Part shown: positions 1-7,925 of the stretch, piece by piece
How the letters are laid out: every line of letters begins with the position of its first letter
Position numbering within the stretch: position 1 is the first letter of the stretch
Source of the DNA: an uncultured Lachnospiraceae bacterium
Lineage (GTDB): Bacteria > Bacillota > Clostridia > Lachnospirales > Lachnospiraceae
Reading direction: 5' to 3'
Length of the DNA stretch: 15,845 nucleotides
Assembly: GCA_902782965.1 (NCBI GenBank)
Contig: CACZPG010000036.1
Span: 1 to 15,845 of the forward strand
Notes under the pieces: model-generated
Databases searched by the model: none
What the model saw: the letters and a program-made list of their open reading frames with translations, nothing else
Told to the model about the DNA's origin: nothing
Made by a program: the position numbers and the translations under genes

Positions 1-2546
1 AAAACCTTGGACTTACCGAAAGTAAGCTCAAAAACAGAATTATTAATAATACTTTGAATATTCTGAAAGAAAATGGCGATGACCTTGATGCCACTATGAA
101 TATCCGTTATAAGAACGGTAAATATTCTTATAATATAGAAGGAGAAACTCTCAGATACTTTCTTAAGGATGTATATGCTGCTAATACTGTTGATGATCTT
201 ACTCCGGAACAGGAGGCTGCAACAGCTGAAGAAAGCGCTGAATATCTCAAAAAACTATTTGAAATAGGAAATGAATATGATGAGGAAACTGCATACAAGA
301 TTCTGTGCTGCAGATATAATCTGTGGCTGAATCGATTCCAGCAGTATGTTCCTGTTGAAGTTGCTCATGGAATATCGGATAAATCCAGAGCTGCAATAAC
401 AGAAAATAAAGATAATCTTCTTGGAATGGATATTCAGGTTACATCAAGTCGTGTATATAACGATGCAAAATATTTCTCTCATATACTTGGTTATGTTGGA
501 AGAGCATCTCAGGACGAAATTGATTCCTTCAATGAACAACTGGGAGAAGAGAAGTATGACAGCAATGATGTTGTTGGAAAATCAGGTATTGAGAAAGTTT
601 ATGAAACTGAACTTCATGGTACTGACGGAAAACAGACTCTCTTCGTAGATAATCTCGGTAAAGTTCTTGAGGTAACTAAGGATACTCCGTCTATTGCCGG
701 AAATGATATTTATCTTACGATTGACAGTGATCTTCAGAAGTACTGTTATGATATGCTTGAAAAAGAGCTTGCATCTATTCTTATATCTAAGATAAAAGAT
801 GTGGCATATGCATCTCCGGAAGAAAAATCTAAGATTATTCCAATAACCGATGTTTATGCGTCCTTCTTCAGTAATAATCTGATTAAAATAGATGAAATGG
901 GTAGCAGTGGAGCTACAGATCTGGAGAAAGGAATATACGATTCCTATACTAACAGAATGAGCGTGACCCTTTCTACTATGGACGGTCTACTGACGGATAA
1001 TCCTGTTGAACTTAAGAATCTTGATGCTGAGTATCAGGATTATTGCGAATATATCTGCGAGATGCTGGCTGCTAACGGAATATATGATTCCACAGCCTTC
1101 AGTCATAATTCTAAAGAATTTCTTGACTATGTAACCGACCAGTCATCTCTTCAGGATTTCCTGAGATTTCTGATTAAAGCTCACGCAATTGATATATCTT
1201 CAATCGAAAAAACCGGTGTTTATTATGACTCTGATGAGCTTTACAGTATGCTTATCGATTATATTATTGATTATCTTAAGACGGATATAGATTTTAATTA
1301 TCGTGTACTTAAGAATATGGTACGACAAGGTGATATTACCGGTCATGATGTAATTAATCTGCTTTATGTTCAGGGTATTCTTAATAAAAATGCTGATGTA
1401 GATTATGATGAGTTCCAGCTTGGATCTCTTTCTCCATATGAATTTATACTAAGAAAACTTGAAAGTCTTGACATTACACCTGCAATGCTTGCGCTCACTC
1501 CCTGCTCAGGAGCAGTAGTAGTTACAGATATTAATACAGGTGAAGTAAGAGCGCTTGTAAGTTATCCAAGCTATGATAATAATTATCTGACCAATAAGAT
1601 CGATGCCGACTATTATGATATGCTTCTGGCTGACGGAACCAATCCTCTTTACAACAGAGCTACTATGATGCGTACTGCTCCGGGTTCTACATTCAAACCG
1701 ATTTCAGGTATCACAGGTGTCTCTGAAGGTGTACTTGATCTGGACGAGTATATTACTGAACTTGGTGTATTTGAAGAAGTTTATACAAAGCCTAAATGCT
1801 GGATATACAGAGATGAGAAGCTTACTCATGGTTCAATTGAATTATCAAGGGCTCTTGATATTTCCTGTAACTATTTCTTCTTTACTGTTGGATACAGATT
1901 AGCCACAAGATCAGGAAGATATATAGATGATACCGGTCTTGCAAGTCTCAAGAAATATGCTGCAATGTTTGGACTCACCAGTAAATCCGGTATAGAAATA
2001 GAAGAGATAGAACCTAAATTCTCAGACAACGATGCCGTTACCAGTGCTATCGGTCAGGGACGTCATAATTATGCTCCGGTTCAGCTTTCAAGATATGTTT
2101 CTACTATTGCCAATAGCGGTACCTGCTATAATCTGTCGCTTATGAACAAAATAACAGATTATGAGGGTAATGTTGTAAAAGCTTCCAGCCATACAATTGC
2201 TTCACAGGTTAATATTGATACCGCCTTATGGAATAAGGTACATACAGGTATGAGAATGGTTGTTACTGACGACCTTGCTCAGAATAAGCTTCTTAACAGC
2301 ATTAATGTACAGGTAGCAGGCAAAACCGGTACAGCGCAGGAAGGCGAAGACAGACCTGCTCATGCGCTTTTTATCTCGTATGCGCCTTATAATGCACCTG
2401 AGGTTTCTGTAACTACTGTTATACCTAATGGTTTCTCATCTGCCAACGCAGCAGATTACACCGGCTTTGTATATGCTTATCTATATGATAAGGAAGCCTT
2501 AAATGATGCAACCTTTACCGAGGACTCCGGAAATGTAGGAGACTAA
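1..2546 (+). CDS. Class B penicillin-binding protein (PBP2/SpoVD-like transpeptidase), 5' end missing
   Basis: This is a D,D-transpeptidase that cross-links peptidoglycan on the outer face of the membrane, normally as partner of a RodA/FtsW glycosyltransferase. The reading frame is open from the left edge (first full codon at base 3), so the TTG at 54 is not the real start; the N-terminal membrane anchor and part of the pedestal lie outside the window. About 847 codons are visible. The dimerisation/pedestal part includes HILGYVG near 480-510 and DVVGKSGIE near 570-590. All three catalytic motifs of the transpeptidase domain are present: STFK with its nucleophile serine at 1686-1688, SCN at 1863-1871 and KTG at 2322-2330. 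Between the DSDLQ segment (about 723) and SGAVVVTDINTG (about 1503) lies an insertion of roughly 230 residues that ordinary PBP2 proteins lack; I recall similar insertions in Lachnospiraceae PBPs. Only 3 bases separate it from rodA, which supports a PBP-RodA pair. Whether it acts in elongation or in division cannot be decided here. Confidence 0.93.
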   Translation, partial: NLGLTESKLKNRIINNTLNILKENGDDLDATMNIRYKNGKYSYNIEGETLRYFLKDVYAANTVDDLTPEQEAATAEESAEYLKKLFEIGNEYDEETAYKILCCRYNLWLNRFQQYVPVEVAHGISDKSRAAITENKDNLLGMDIQVTSSRVYNDAKYFSHILGYVGRASQDEIDSFNEQLGEEKYDSNDVVGKSGIEKVYETELHGTDGKQTLFVDNLGKVLEVTKDTPSIAGNDIYLTIDSDLQKYCYDMLEKELASILISKIKDVAYASPEEKSKIIPITDVYASFFSNNLIKIDEMGSSGATDLEKGIYDSYTNRMSVTLSTMDGLLTDNPVELKNLDAEYQDYCEYICEMLAANGIYDSTAFSHNSKEFLDYVTDQSSLQDFLRFLIKAHAIDISSIEKTGVYYDSDELYSMLIDYIIDYLKTDIDFNYRVLKNMVRQGDITGHDVINLLYVQGILNKNADVDYDEFQLGSLSPYEFILRKLESLDITPAMLALTPCSGAVVVTDINTGEVRALVSYPSYDNNYLTNKIDADYYDMLLADGTNPLYNRATMMRTAPGSTFKPISGITGVSEGVLDLDEYITELGVFEEVYTKPKCWIYRDEKLTHGSIELSRALDISCNYFFFTVGYRLATRSGRYIDDTGLASLKKYAAMFGLTSKSGIEIEEIEPKFSDNDAVTSAIGQGRHNYAPVQLSRYVSTIANSGTCYNLSLMNKITDYEGNVVKASSHTIASQVNIDTALWNKVHTGMRMVVTDDLAQNKLLNSINVQVAGKTGTAQEGEDRPAHALFISYAPYNAPEVSVTTVIPNGFSSANAADYTGFVYAYLYDKEALNDATFTEDSGNVGD

Positions 2547-2549
2547 TAA

Positions 2550-3662
2550 ATGTTTAAGAAATATAGTATCAGGTATTATAACTTCATATTGCTTTTCCTG
2601 GTTATGTCTCTGATGATACTGGGTATATTTGTCATTAATAAAGTTGATGACAGCTATACTCTTAAGCAGACTATCGGTGTCATAGTTTCAATTCTGATTA
2701 TGATAGTCGTATCGCTTATTGATTATCACTTTATAGCTAAGTTCTATGCACCTCTTTATATAGTAAGTTCTGTTCTGCTTGTAGCAGTTCTTCTTGCAGG
2801 TTCATCATCACACAATGCCAAGAGATGGTTTAATGTTGCCGGCATTACTTTCCAGCCATCTGAGTTAACGAAGATCCTAATGATCATTTTTATGGCCGTG
2901 TATCTAAGCAACCTGATGGAAAAAGAAAAAGTAAGTACTTTCAAGGGAATAATGGGATTTGTTATTTTCTATGCAATCCCGGCTGCACTTATATTCAAGG
3001 AGCCTGATCTTTCTACACTGCTTTGTTTATCAGCGGTACTGGCTACAATGTATTTCCTTGCCGGTCTCAGTTATAAATTTATTGGAACAGTTCTTCTTAT
3101 ACTGATTCCTTTATTCTCATTATTTATATGGTATGTTCAAAAGCCCGATCAGAAACTGTTATATGAACATCAGGTTAAACGTATAATGTCATTCATTTAT
3201 CCTTCTGAATATGATGATGAGAGAATGCAGCAGGAGAATTCAGTAATGGCCATAGGCTCCGGAAAGCTTATGGGAAAAGGCCTGAAGGACGATGATAACA
3301 GTTCATCTACTACTCAGACTAATCTGGTTTCCGAGCAGCAGACGGATTTTATTTTCTCTGCTATCGGTGAGGCTTTTGGATTTTTCGGAAGCGTAATAAT
3401 AATTGGAATAATCTTACTAATAGTGTTACAATGTATAAGGGCTGGGAGAAGATCCCGTGATGATACCGGCATGCTTATTGCTATGGGCACAGCCTGTCTC
3501 ATTGGTTATCAGTCATTTATAAATATAGGGGTTAATACTATGCTTCTTCCCAATACAGGAATTCCCCTTCCGTTTATCAGCTATGGTCTGACCTCCCTGA
3601 TGACATCAGCAATAGGAATCGGAATGGTACTTAACATTAGTTTACAGAGAAGAAGGTATTAA
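2550..3662 (+). CDS. rodA: RodA/FtsW-family peptidoglycan glycosyltransferase (SEDS protein)
   Basis: This is a polytopic SEDS protein that polymerises lipid II into glycan strands, working with a class B PBP. The 370 residues are dominated by hydrophobic segments. Family landmarks appear in order: RWFNVAGITFQPSELTK near residues 91-107, AIGSGKLMGKGL near 234-245, the TDFIF motif near 266-270 containing the conserved aspartate linked to catalysis, and the C-terminal signature with LPNTGIPLPFISYG near 332-345. The signature ends SYGLTS where the usual form is SYGGSS or SYGGTS, a small variation. The ATG at 2550 has a good AGGAG at 2537-2541 and follows the PBP stop by 3 bases, so translation is likely coupled. 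Because its direct partner is a PBP and mgsA follows, RodA (elongation) fits better than FtsW or SpoVE, but sequence alone does not separate these paralogues firmly. Confidence 0.92.
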   Translation: MFKKYSIRYYNFILLFLVMSLMILGIFVINKVDDSYTLKQTIGVIVSILIMIVVSLIDYHFIAKFYAPLYIVSSVLLVAVLLAGSSSHNAKRWFNVAGITFQPSELTKILMIIFMAVYLSNLMEKEKVSTFKGIMGFVIFYAIPAALIFKEPDLSTLLCLSAVLATMYFLAGLSYKFIGTVLLILIPLFSLFIWYVQKPDQKLLYEHQVKRIMSFIYPSEYDDERMQQENSVMAIGSGKLMGKGLKDDDNSSSTTQTNLVSEQQTDFIFSAIGEAFGFFGSVIIIGIILLIVLQCIRAGRRSRDDTGMLIAMGTACLIGYQSFINIGVNTMLLPNTGIPLPFISYGLTSLMTSAIGIGMVLNISLQRRRY

Positions 3663-3678
3663 ATATAGGGGGTTCATT

Positions 3679-4077
3679 ATGAACATTGTACTAATTGCAC
3701 ATGATCCAAAGAAGAAGCTCATGCAGAATTTCTGTATAGCTTATAGAGGAATTCTGAGTAAACATGACATTTATGCAACTGCAACTACCGGTCAGCTGGT
3801 TGAAAGCGCATCCGGTGTTACTGTACATAAATTTCTTGCCGGACATCTCGGTGGAGTAGAACAGATTGCAACTCAGATTGAAAGTAATCAGATGGATCTG
3901 GTTATTTTTCTGAGGGATAATACAAGCGGTATGCCACATAATAATGATTTTCATAATATACTTACTTTATGTGATACCTACAATATTCCTCTTGCTTCTA
4001 ATCTTGCAACTGCAGAGCTTCTGATCAAAGCTCTTGAACGAGGTGATCTTGACTGGAGGGTGTTATATAAACATTAA
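3679..4077 (+). CDS. mgsA: Methylglyoxal synthase homologue lacking the catalytic aspartate
   Basis: MgsA normally converts dihydroxyacetone phosphate to methylglyoxal and phosphate in the cytosol. The 132 residues match the whole family fold: IAHDPKKK at the N-terminus (H8, D9 and K12 equal E. coli H19, D20 and K23), the phosphate-binding YATATTG at 32-38, RDN at 79-81 (D80 equals D91), MPHNND at 85-90 (H87 and D90 equal H98 and D101), and the clostridial-style ending LERGDLDWR. However, the segment that is normally SGP-x-GGD reads AGHLGGV at 54-60. Ser65 is Ala54, Pro67 is His56 and the catalytic base Asp71 is Val60 (codon GTA, 3856-3858). The ORF is otherwise intact with a purine-rich RBS (AGGGGG just upstream), so it is not a decayed pseudogene. 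It is probably inactive or strongly altered as a methylglyoxal synthase. Its position after rodA is usual in Clostridia. The symbol denotes family membership, not proven activity. Confidence 0.85.
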   Translation: MNIVLIAHDPKKKLMQNFCIAYRGILSKHDIYATATTGQLVESASGVTVHKFLAGHLGGVEQIATQIESNQMDLVIFLRDNTSGMPHNNDFHNILTLCDTYNIPLASNLATAELLIKALERGDLDWRVLYKH

Positions 4078-4082
4078 TTAAT

Positions 4083-5069
4083 ATGGGTAAAATGATAATA
4101 TATTATATCTGTCTTGTTCTTATATGTGCTTTAAGCATATGGTTCATCATCGGAAGAAATGTTCATTATGATGATGAGTATACAGAGGGTATAATTAATG
4201 AAGTGTCAATTGAAAACAGCGCATATGAAGGTCCATCACTTAATGGTTTTCAATCCAGATACGCTGTTGTCACAGAGGATGTTAATGAAAGAAAATTCAA
4301 GGATGACTGTTATGCAGCTCTTCTGATTGATGATAAGAACAGAGTACCTATAGTATCTTATAATTCACTCAGAAGAATATATCCTGCCAGTACTACCAAG
4401 CTTATGACAGGTATTGTAGTATGCGATGCATTAAATGCCGGAGAGATAAGTCTGGATCAGGAAGTTACATTAACTCATGATATAGTCATCGATGAAGAAG
4501 GTGCTCTTGTGAGCATGCTTAAGAATGGTTATACAATAACTGTCAGAAATCTGATCTATGGATTAATGATGCGTTCCTATAATGATTATGCAGTTATTCT
4601 CGCTGAACTGATCTGTGGAGATACAGCAACCTTCTGCGAGAGAATGAATCAGAAAGCTAAAGCCATCGGAGCAACTAATTCACATTTTGTTAATCCTCAT
4701 GGACTGCATGATGATAATCATTATATAACTGCTTATGATATGTATCTGATCATCAATGAAGCTAAGAAGTATGACATTCTTAAAGAGATTGATTCTTATG
4801 ATACATTTACCTATTCCTTTACGGATAATGAAGGTGTTTCATGGGAAGATGATATATCTCCGACTAATCAGTTCATATCGGGAGGGTATTCGCTTCCTTC
4901 AAATATAACTATACATGAGTGGAAAACCGGTACAACCGATCTTGCCGGAAATGTACTCACCATGAATGTTGAAGTTGACGGAAAACCCTATTCATTATTT
5001 GTGGCTGACGGAGTTTCTCAGAATGATCTGTATAAGAAGATCGGAATCATGTTTAATCTAACCAGGTGA
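4083..5069 (+). CDS. Membrane-anchored D-alanyl-D-alanine carboxypeptidase, peptidase S11 (DacF/PBP5-like)
   Basis: This is a penicillin-binding D,D-carboxypeptidase that would remove the terminal D-Ala of peptidoglycan stem peptides outside the membrane. One hydrophobic segment at residues 5-24, followed by IIGRN, looks like an N-terminal anchor or signal peptide without a clear cleavage site. The three active-site motifs are complete: STTK at 103-106 (4389 on), SYN at 165-167 (4575 on) and KTG at 281-283 (4923 on). NPHGLHDDNHYITAYDM around 204-220 is also typical of S11. At 328 residues it ends about 45 residues after KTG, so the C-terminal beta domain and amphipathic membrane helix of PBP5/DacA are missing and the N-terminal segment must provide membrane attachment. 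It starts 5 bases after the mgsA stop without a strong ribosome binding site, which suggests translational coupling. The next gene begins 3 bases after its stop. Confidence 0.9.
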   Translation: MGKMIIYYICLVLICALSIWFIIGRNVHYDDEYTEGIINEVSIENSAYEGPSLNGFQSRYAVVTEDVNERKFKDDCYAALLIDDKNRVPIVSYNSLRRIYPASTTKLMTGIVVCDALNAGEISLDQEVTLTHDIVIDEEGALVSMLKNGYTITVRNLIYGLMMRSYNDYAVILAELICGDTATFCERMNQKAKAIGATNSHFVNPHGLHDDNHYITAYDMYLIINEAKKYDILKEIDSYDTFTYSFTDNEGVSWEDDISPTNQFISGGYSLPSNITIHEWKTGTTDLAGNVLTMNVEVDGKPYSLFVADGVSQNDLYKKIGIMFNLTR

Positions 5070-5072
5070 CGT

Positions 5073-6479
5073 ATGAAGAAGAGTAACAATAAAAACGTAA
5101 TAAGATTAAGCAGAACTGCCAGGCTGAATTCTGCATTTATAATATTCGGAATAATACTTCTCTATGTTGTTGCAAGTGTTATCAAATCATTCTCAAAAGA
5201 TCCAATAACAACATATAAAGTTACATCCAGTAATATTAATAATAATATTTCAGCTACAGGTATTGCTCTCAGAAATGAAAATGAGGTAACTTCCGGTAAA
5301 TCAGGTTATCTCATTTATTTCGTGCGTGATGGAGATAAGGTAAAGAAGAATTCACCTATCTGTACAGTTGATGAAACAGGTAATGTTATAAATGCTATTA
5401 AACAGGCAGGAGAGAGTGACGAAGGAAATGCACTTTTTACCCATGCTGATTATGCTAATATTCGTAATTCAATAGATTCTTATAAATCAACTTATACTAA
5501 CGAAAGCTTCTATAATATCTATAATTTTAAGTCTGAGATTGAAAGTAAGGTAATGGACCTCTCATCTCAGGTTATGATGCAGCAGATCAACAGCGGTGGT
5601 GCTGCCATAAGTTCTACACTTCAGAATATTAAAGCTAACGAAAGCGGTGTGGTAAGCTACTATACCGATGGTTATGAGAAGAAAACTCCGGAAACTCTTT
5701 CTGATGAAGATTTCAATCAGACCAATTATAAGAAAACTTCTCTCAAAACCGGAGACATAATGTCAGCTGGGTCTACTGTATTTAAAATGACTGCTGATGA
5801 AAACTGGCACATTGTATGTCAGATCACCAATGAACAGGCCAAAACTCTTCAGGAGGAATCGAAACTGAGATTCACCGTAAATAATGGTCCTAACGAGATT
5901 AAATCACAATTCTCACTTCTTCCAAAGGGAGAAAATACATATCTTGTTATGCCCCTTAACAAATATATGGTGGACTACATTAATGACAGATTCCTGAATA
6001 TCGAAATCATACTTAACAAATTTGATGGTCTTAAGGTTCCTAATTCTGCAATAATCGAAAAGGAAACCTATAAAATTCCTAAGAATTACATCCAGGAAGA
6101 TGAGGAATCCGCTGTCAAAACTATTAAGGTAAAAAGATTTGATGAGAATTCCACCTCTACTGATGCATCTGAGACAGAAGTTGAACTGATTGTATATAAG
6201 ACTGACGAAGATTATTATTACGTATCCAAGGACAGTTTCAAAGATACTGATATACTTCTGACCGGAAAAGGTAACAAGGAAGTACCATCTCTTTCACTTG
6301 AAAGAGATAAGATCACCGGAGTTTATCTTGCAAATGCCGGTATTGCCAGTTTCACAGAAATAGAGGTAATAAAATCCCAGGATGAATTTACTATCATTAA
6401 TGATGATGGACATTTAAAAGAATTCGATAATGTAGTTCTTGATGCTTCTGATGTATATGATAATCAGACATTATTTTAA
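5073..6479 (+). CDS. HlyD-like membrane-fusion/adaptor protein in the division cluster
   Basis: This is a single-pass membrane protein of 468 residues resembling HlyD/AcrA-type adaptors. It has a short basic cytoplasmic N-terminus, one transmembrane helix at about 20-38, then a large extracellular part. Two lipoyl/barrel-sandwich half motifs are visible, SGYLIYFVRDGDKVKKNSPI near 77-96 and ESGVVSYYTDGYE near 190-202. They are separated by a predicted helical stretch of about 90 residues, shorter than in classical efflux adaptors. Beta-rich sequence follows to the end, including GTGKGNKE-like and VYLANAGIA-type segments near 398-430. No ABC or MFS transporter lies beside it, so an efflux role is unsupported. 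Proteins of this kind occur next to yggS-sepF in Clostridia, which suggests an envelope or divisome role, but that is inference from gene context. The start is close behind the carboxypeptidase stop, with AGGTGA overlapping that stop codon. Confidence 0.72.
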   Translation: MKKSNNKNVIRLSRTARLNSAFIIFGIILLYVVASVIKSFSKDPITTYKVTSSNINNNISATGIALRNENEVTSGKSGYLIYFVRDGDKVKKNSPICTVDETGNVINAIKQAGESDEGNALFTHADYANIRNSIDSYKSTYTNESFYNIYNFKSEIESKVMDLSSQVMMQQINSGGAAISSTLQNIKANESGVVSYYTDGYEKKTPETLSDEDFNQTNYKKTSLKTGDIMSAGSTVFKMTADENWHIVCQITNEQAKTLQEESKLRFTVNNGPNEIKSQFSLLPKGENTYLVMPLNKYMVDYINDRFLNIEIILNKFDGLKVPNSAIIEKETYKIPKNYIQEDEESAVKTIKVKRFDENSTSTDASETEVELIVYKTDEDYYYVSKDSFKDTDILLTGKGNKEVPSLSLERDKITGVYLANAGIASFTEIEVIKSQDEFTIINDDGHLKEFDNVVLDASDVYDNQTLF

Positions 6480-6533
6480 AGACTATATATTATAAATATT
6501 AGATTAATAAATGAGTTATAGGAGACACATAAA

Positions 6534-7229
6534 ATGCTTATTGATAATTATAATATGGTTCGTTCCAATATTGATGCTGCAGCAAAGAGAGCTGGCAGAA
6601 ATCCGGAAGAAATAACACTTATTGCTGTAAGTAAAACTAAGCCTCTTGAGGATATTGAAGAGCTTAGAGAAGCCGGAGTAAGGGAATTCGGAGAGAACAA
6701 ACCACAGGAACTGAAGACCAAATATGATAATATAAGCGCTCCTGTAAACTTTCATCAGATAGGACATCTTCAGACAAATAAAGTAAAATACGTAATAGAC
6801 AGAGCGGTTCTCATTCATTCTCTTGATTCCATCAAGCTTGCCGAAGAGATTGAGAAAGAAGCAGTCAAACATGACAAGATTGCAGATGTCCTTGTAGAAG
6901 TAAATTATGCAGATGAAGAATCCAAGTTTGGAATTACTAAGGATCAGGCTCTTCCTTTTATCAGGGAAGTGGCTGCCAATTTTCCACATATCAGAATTAA
7001 AGGCCTGATGACTATAGCTCCCTTCGTTGATAACCCCGAAGATAACAGGTATATATTCAAGGGTATGAAACAATTACTACTTGACATAATATCAGAAAAC
7101 ATAGATAATACTGATATGAGCGTTCTTTCAATGGGAATGACCAATGATTATGAAGTTGCTGTAGAAGAGGGAGCAACAATGGTAAGAGTTGGTACTGCAA
7201 TTTTCGGTGAAAGAAACTACAGTATATAA
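6534..7229 (+). CDS. YggS/YlmE family PLP-binding protein (PLP homeostasis protein)
   Basis: This is a cytosolic pyridoxal-5'-phosphate carrier/homeostasis protein with an alanine-racemase-like single TIM barrel and no well-established catalytic activity. The 231 residues are full length. The PLP-binding lysine is K34 in LIAVSKTKP. Further family marks are REFGENKPQE near 50-59, HQIGHLQTNK near 74-83, KFGITKDQA near 130-138, and the C-terminal phosphate-binding run LSMGMTNDYEVAVEEGATMVRVGTAIFGER near 198-227. A strong AGGAG at 6520-6524 lies 9 bases before the ATG. A 54-base AT-rich gap separates it from the HlyD-like gene; I see no clear terminator there. In Bacillus the orthologue ylmE precedes sepF, as here, and the association with division genes is long recognised although the link is not explained. 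Confidence 0.94.
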   Translation: MLIDNYNMVRSNIDAAAKRAGRNPEEITLIAVSKTKPLEDIEELREAGVREFGENKPQELKTKYDNISAPVNFHQIGHLQTNKVKYVIDRAVLIHSLDSIKLAEEIEKEAVKHDKIADVLVEVNYADEESKFGITKDQALPFIREVAANFPHIRIKGLMTIAPFVDNPEDNRYIFKGMKQLLLDIISENIDNTDMSVLSMGMTNDYEVAVEEGATMVRVGTAIFGERNYSI

Positions 7230-7250
7230 TGCTAAAAATAATATACGAAT

Positions 7251-7257
7251 GGAGAAG
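7251..7257 (+). promoter_or_regulatory. Ribosome binding site that selects the sepF start
   Basis: GGAGAAG lies 9 bases before the ATG at 7267. Upstream in-frame ATGs at 7189 (inside yggS) and 7249 have no comparable Shine-Dalgarno sequence, so 7267 is the better start. It also gives an N-terminus, MAKGRKSFLDHF, that resembles known SepF membrane-binding helices. Confidence 0.7.
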
Positions 7258-7266
7258 TATCACATT

Positions 7267-7902
7267 ATGGCTAAAGGTAGAAAAAGCTTTTTGGATCATT
7301 TCAGACTTGTCGATGATGATGACGATGATTATGAAGATGATGATGACTATATATTTGATGAGGAAGATGATTACGATGATGATTATGAGGATACGTCCTA
7401 TAAGAAACCTAAGAAATCATACCTTCCTACAAAACCGGCTGCTTCTGAAAGAACAGCTAAGCCTGTAAGTAAGCCAGCTGCAAAACCGGCTAGTAAGCCA
7501 AGTTATACACCATCCCGTGAATTCAAAAGATCCATTGGAAATACTTCAACAGCTACAGATAAACTTGTATCTATCGATGGTGGTGCATCAAGATCAAGAG
7601 CTCCCAGACAGGCGGCAAGTAATGAAGTATACGTTATTAAGCCTCAGGAATTCGATGATGCACAGACTGTTACAGATTTTCTTAAAAGAGGAAGAGCGAT
7701 TGTCATTAATATGGAAGGCCTTCAGCTTGAACCGGCTCAGCGTATTATTGACTTCATAGGTGGTGCCTGCTACGGAATAGGCGGCGAGCTTAAGGCTATA
7801 TCTGCTAATATTTTTATTGCAGTTCCCAGTAGTATAGAAGTATCCGGTGATTTAAGAGATGAGATACTAAGTAACACCGGAATATCTCCTAATCTTAGCT
7901 AG
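7267..7902 (+). CDS. sepF: Cell division protein SepF
   Basis: SepF binds FtsZ and the membrane and helps align or bundle FtsZ filaments at the septum. From the chosen start it has 211 residues. A short basic/amphipathic N-terminus (1-14) would be the membrane-targeting helix. A highly acidic stretch follows at about 16-42, encoded by GAT/GAA-rich DNA at 7312-7395. Next is a Lys/Pro/Ala linker at about 46-80 with repeated KPA-type units. The conserved SepF domain runs from about 119 to 192, with NEVYVIKPQEFDDAQTVTD at its start, then INMEGLQ and FIGGACYGIGGEL, which contains the conserved glycines of the dimer interface. The linker makes it longer than the Bacillus protein of about 150 residues; acidic, linker-rich SepF proteins are usual in Lachnospiraceae as I recall. 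It lies 37 bases after yggS and 23 before divIVA. Confidence 0.93.
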   Translation: MAKGRKSFLDHFRLVDDDDDDYEDDDDYIFDEEDDYDDDYEDTSYKKPKKSYLPTKPAASERTAKPVSKPAAKPASKPSYTPSREFKRSIGNTSTATDKLVSIDGGASRSRAPRQAASNEVYVIKPQEFDDAQTVTDFLKRGRAIVINMEGLQLEPAQRIIDFIGGACYGIGGELKAISANIFIAVPSSIEVSGDLRDEILSNTGISPNLS

Positions 7903-7925
7903 GCTGATAGGGGGGAGAATTTGGA

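Noticed and set aside
54..56. TTG at 54 as the start of the PBP gene
   Set aside because: The frame is open to base 3 with no stop and the encoded sequence continues sensibly upstream. The N-terminal membrane anchor expected of the family is absent, so the gene is cut by the window edge.
5073..6479. Component of a drug-efflux or secretion system
   Set aside because: No ABC, MFS or outer-membrane partner is encoded in the window, and the neighbours are wall and division genes, so an export role cannot be supported.
6516..7073. Minus-strand ORF of 185 codons opposite yggS
   Set aside because: It is antisense to a full-length, clearly conserved YggS gene, has a Phe/Tyr/Ile/Cys-rich low-information composition with no recognisable motif, and is explained as a shadow of the coding frame.
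7189..7266. N-terminal extension of SepF from the ATG at 7189 or 7249
   Set aside because: The ATG at 7189 lies inside yggS and neither codon has a ribosome binding site, whereas GGAGAAG is correctly placed for 7267.
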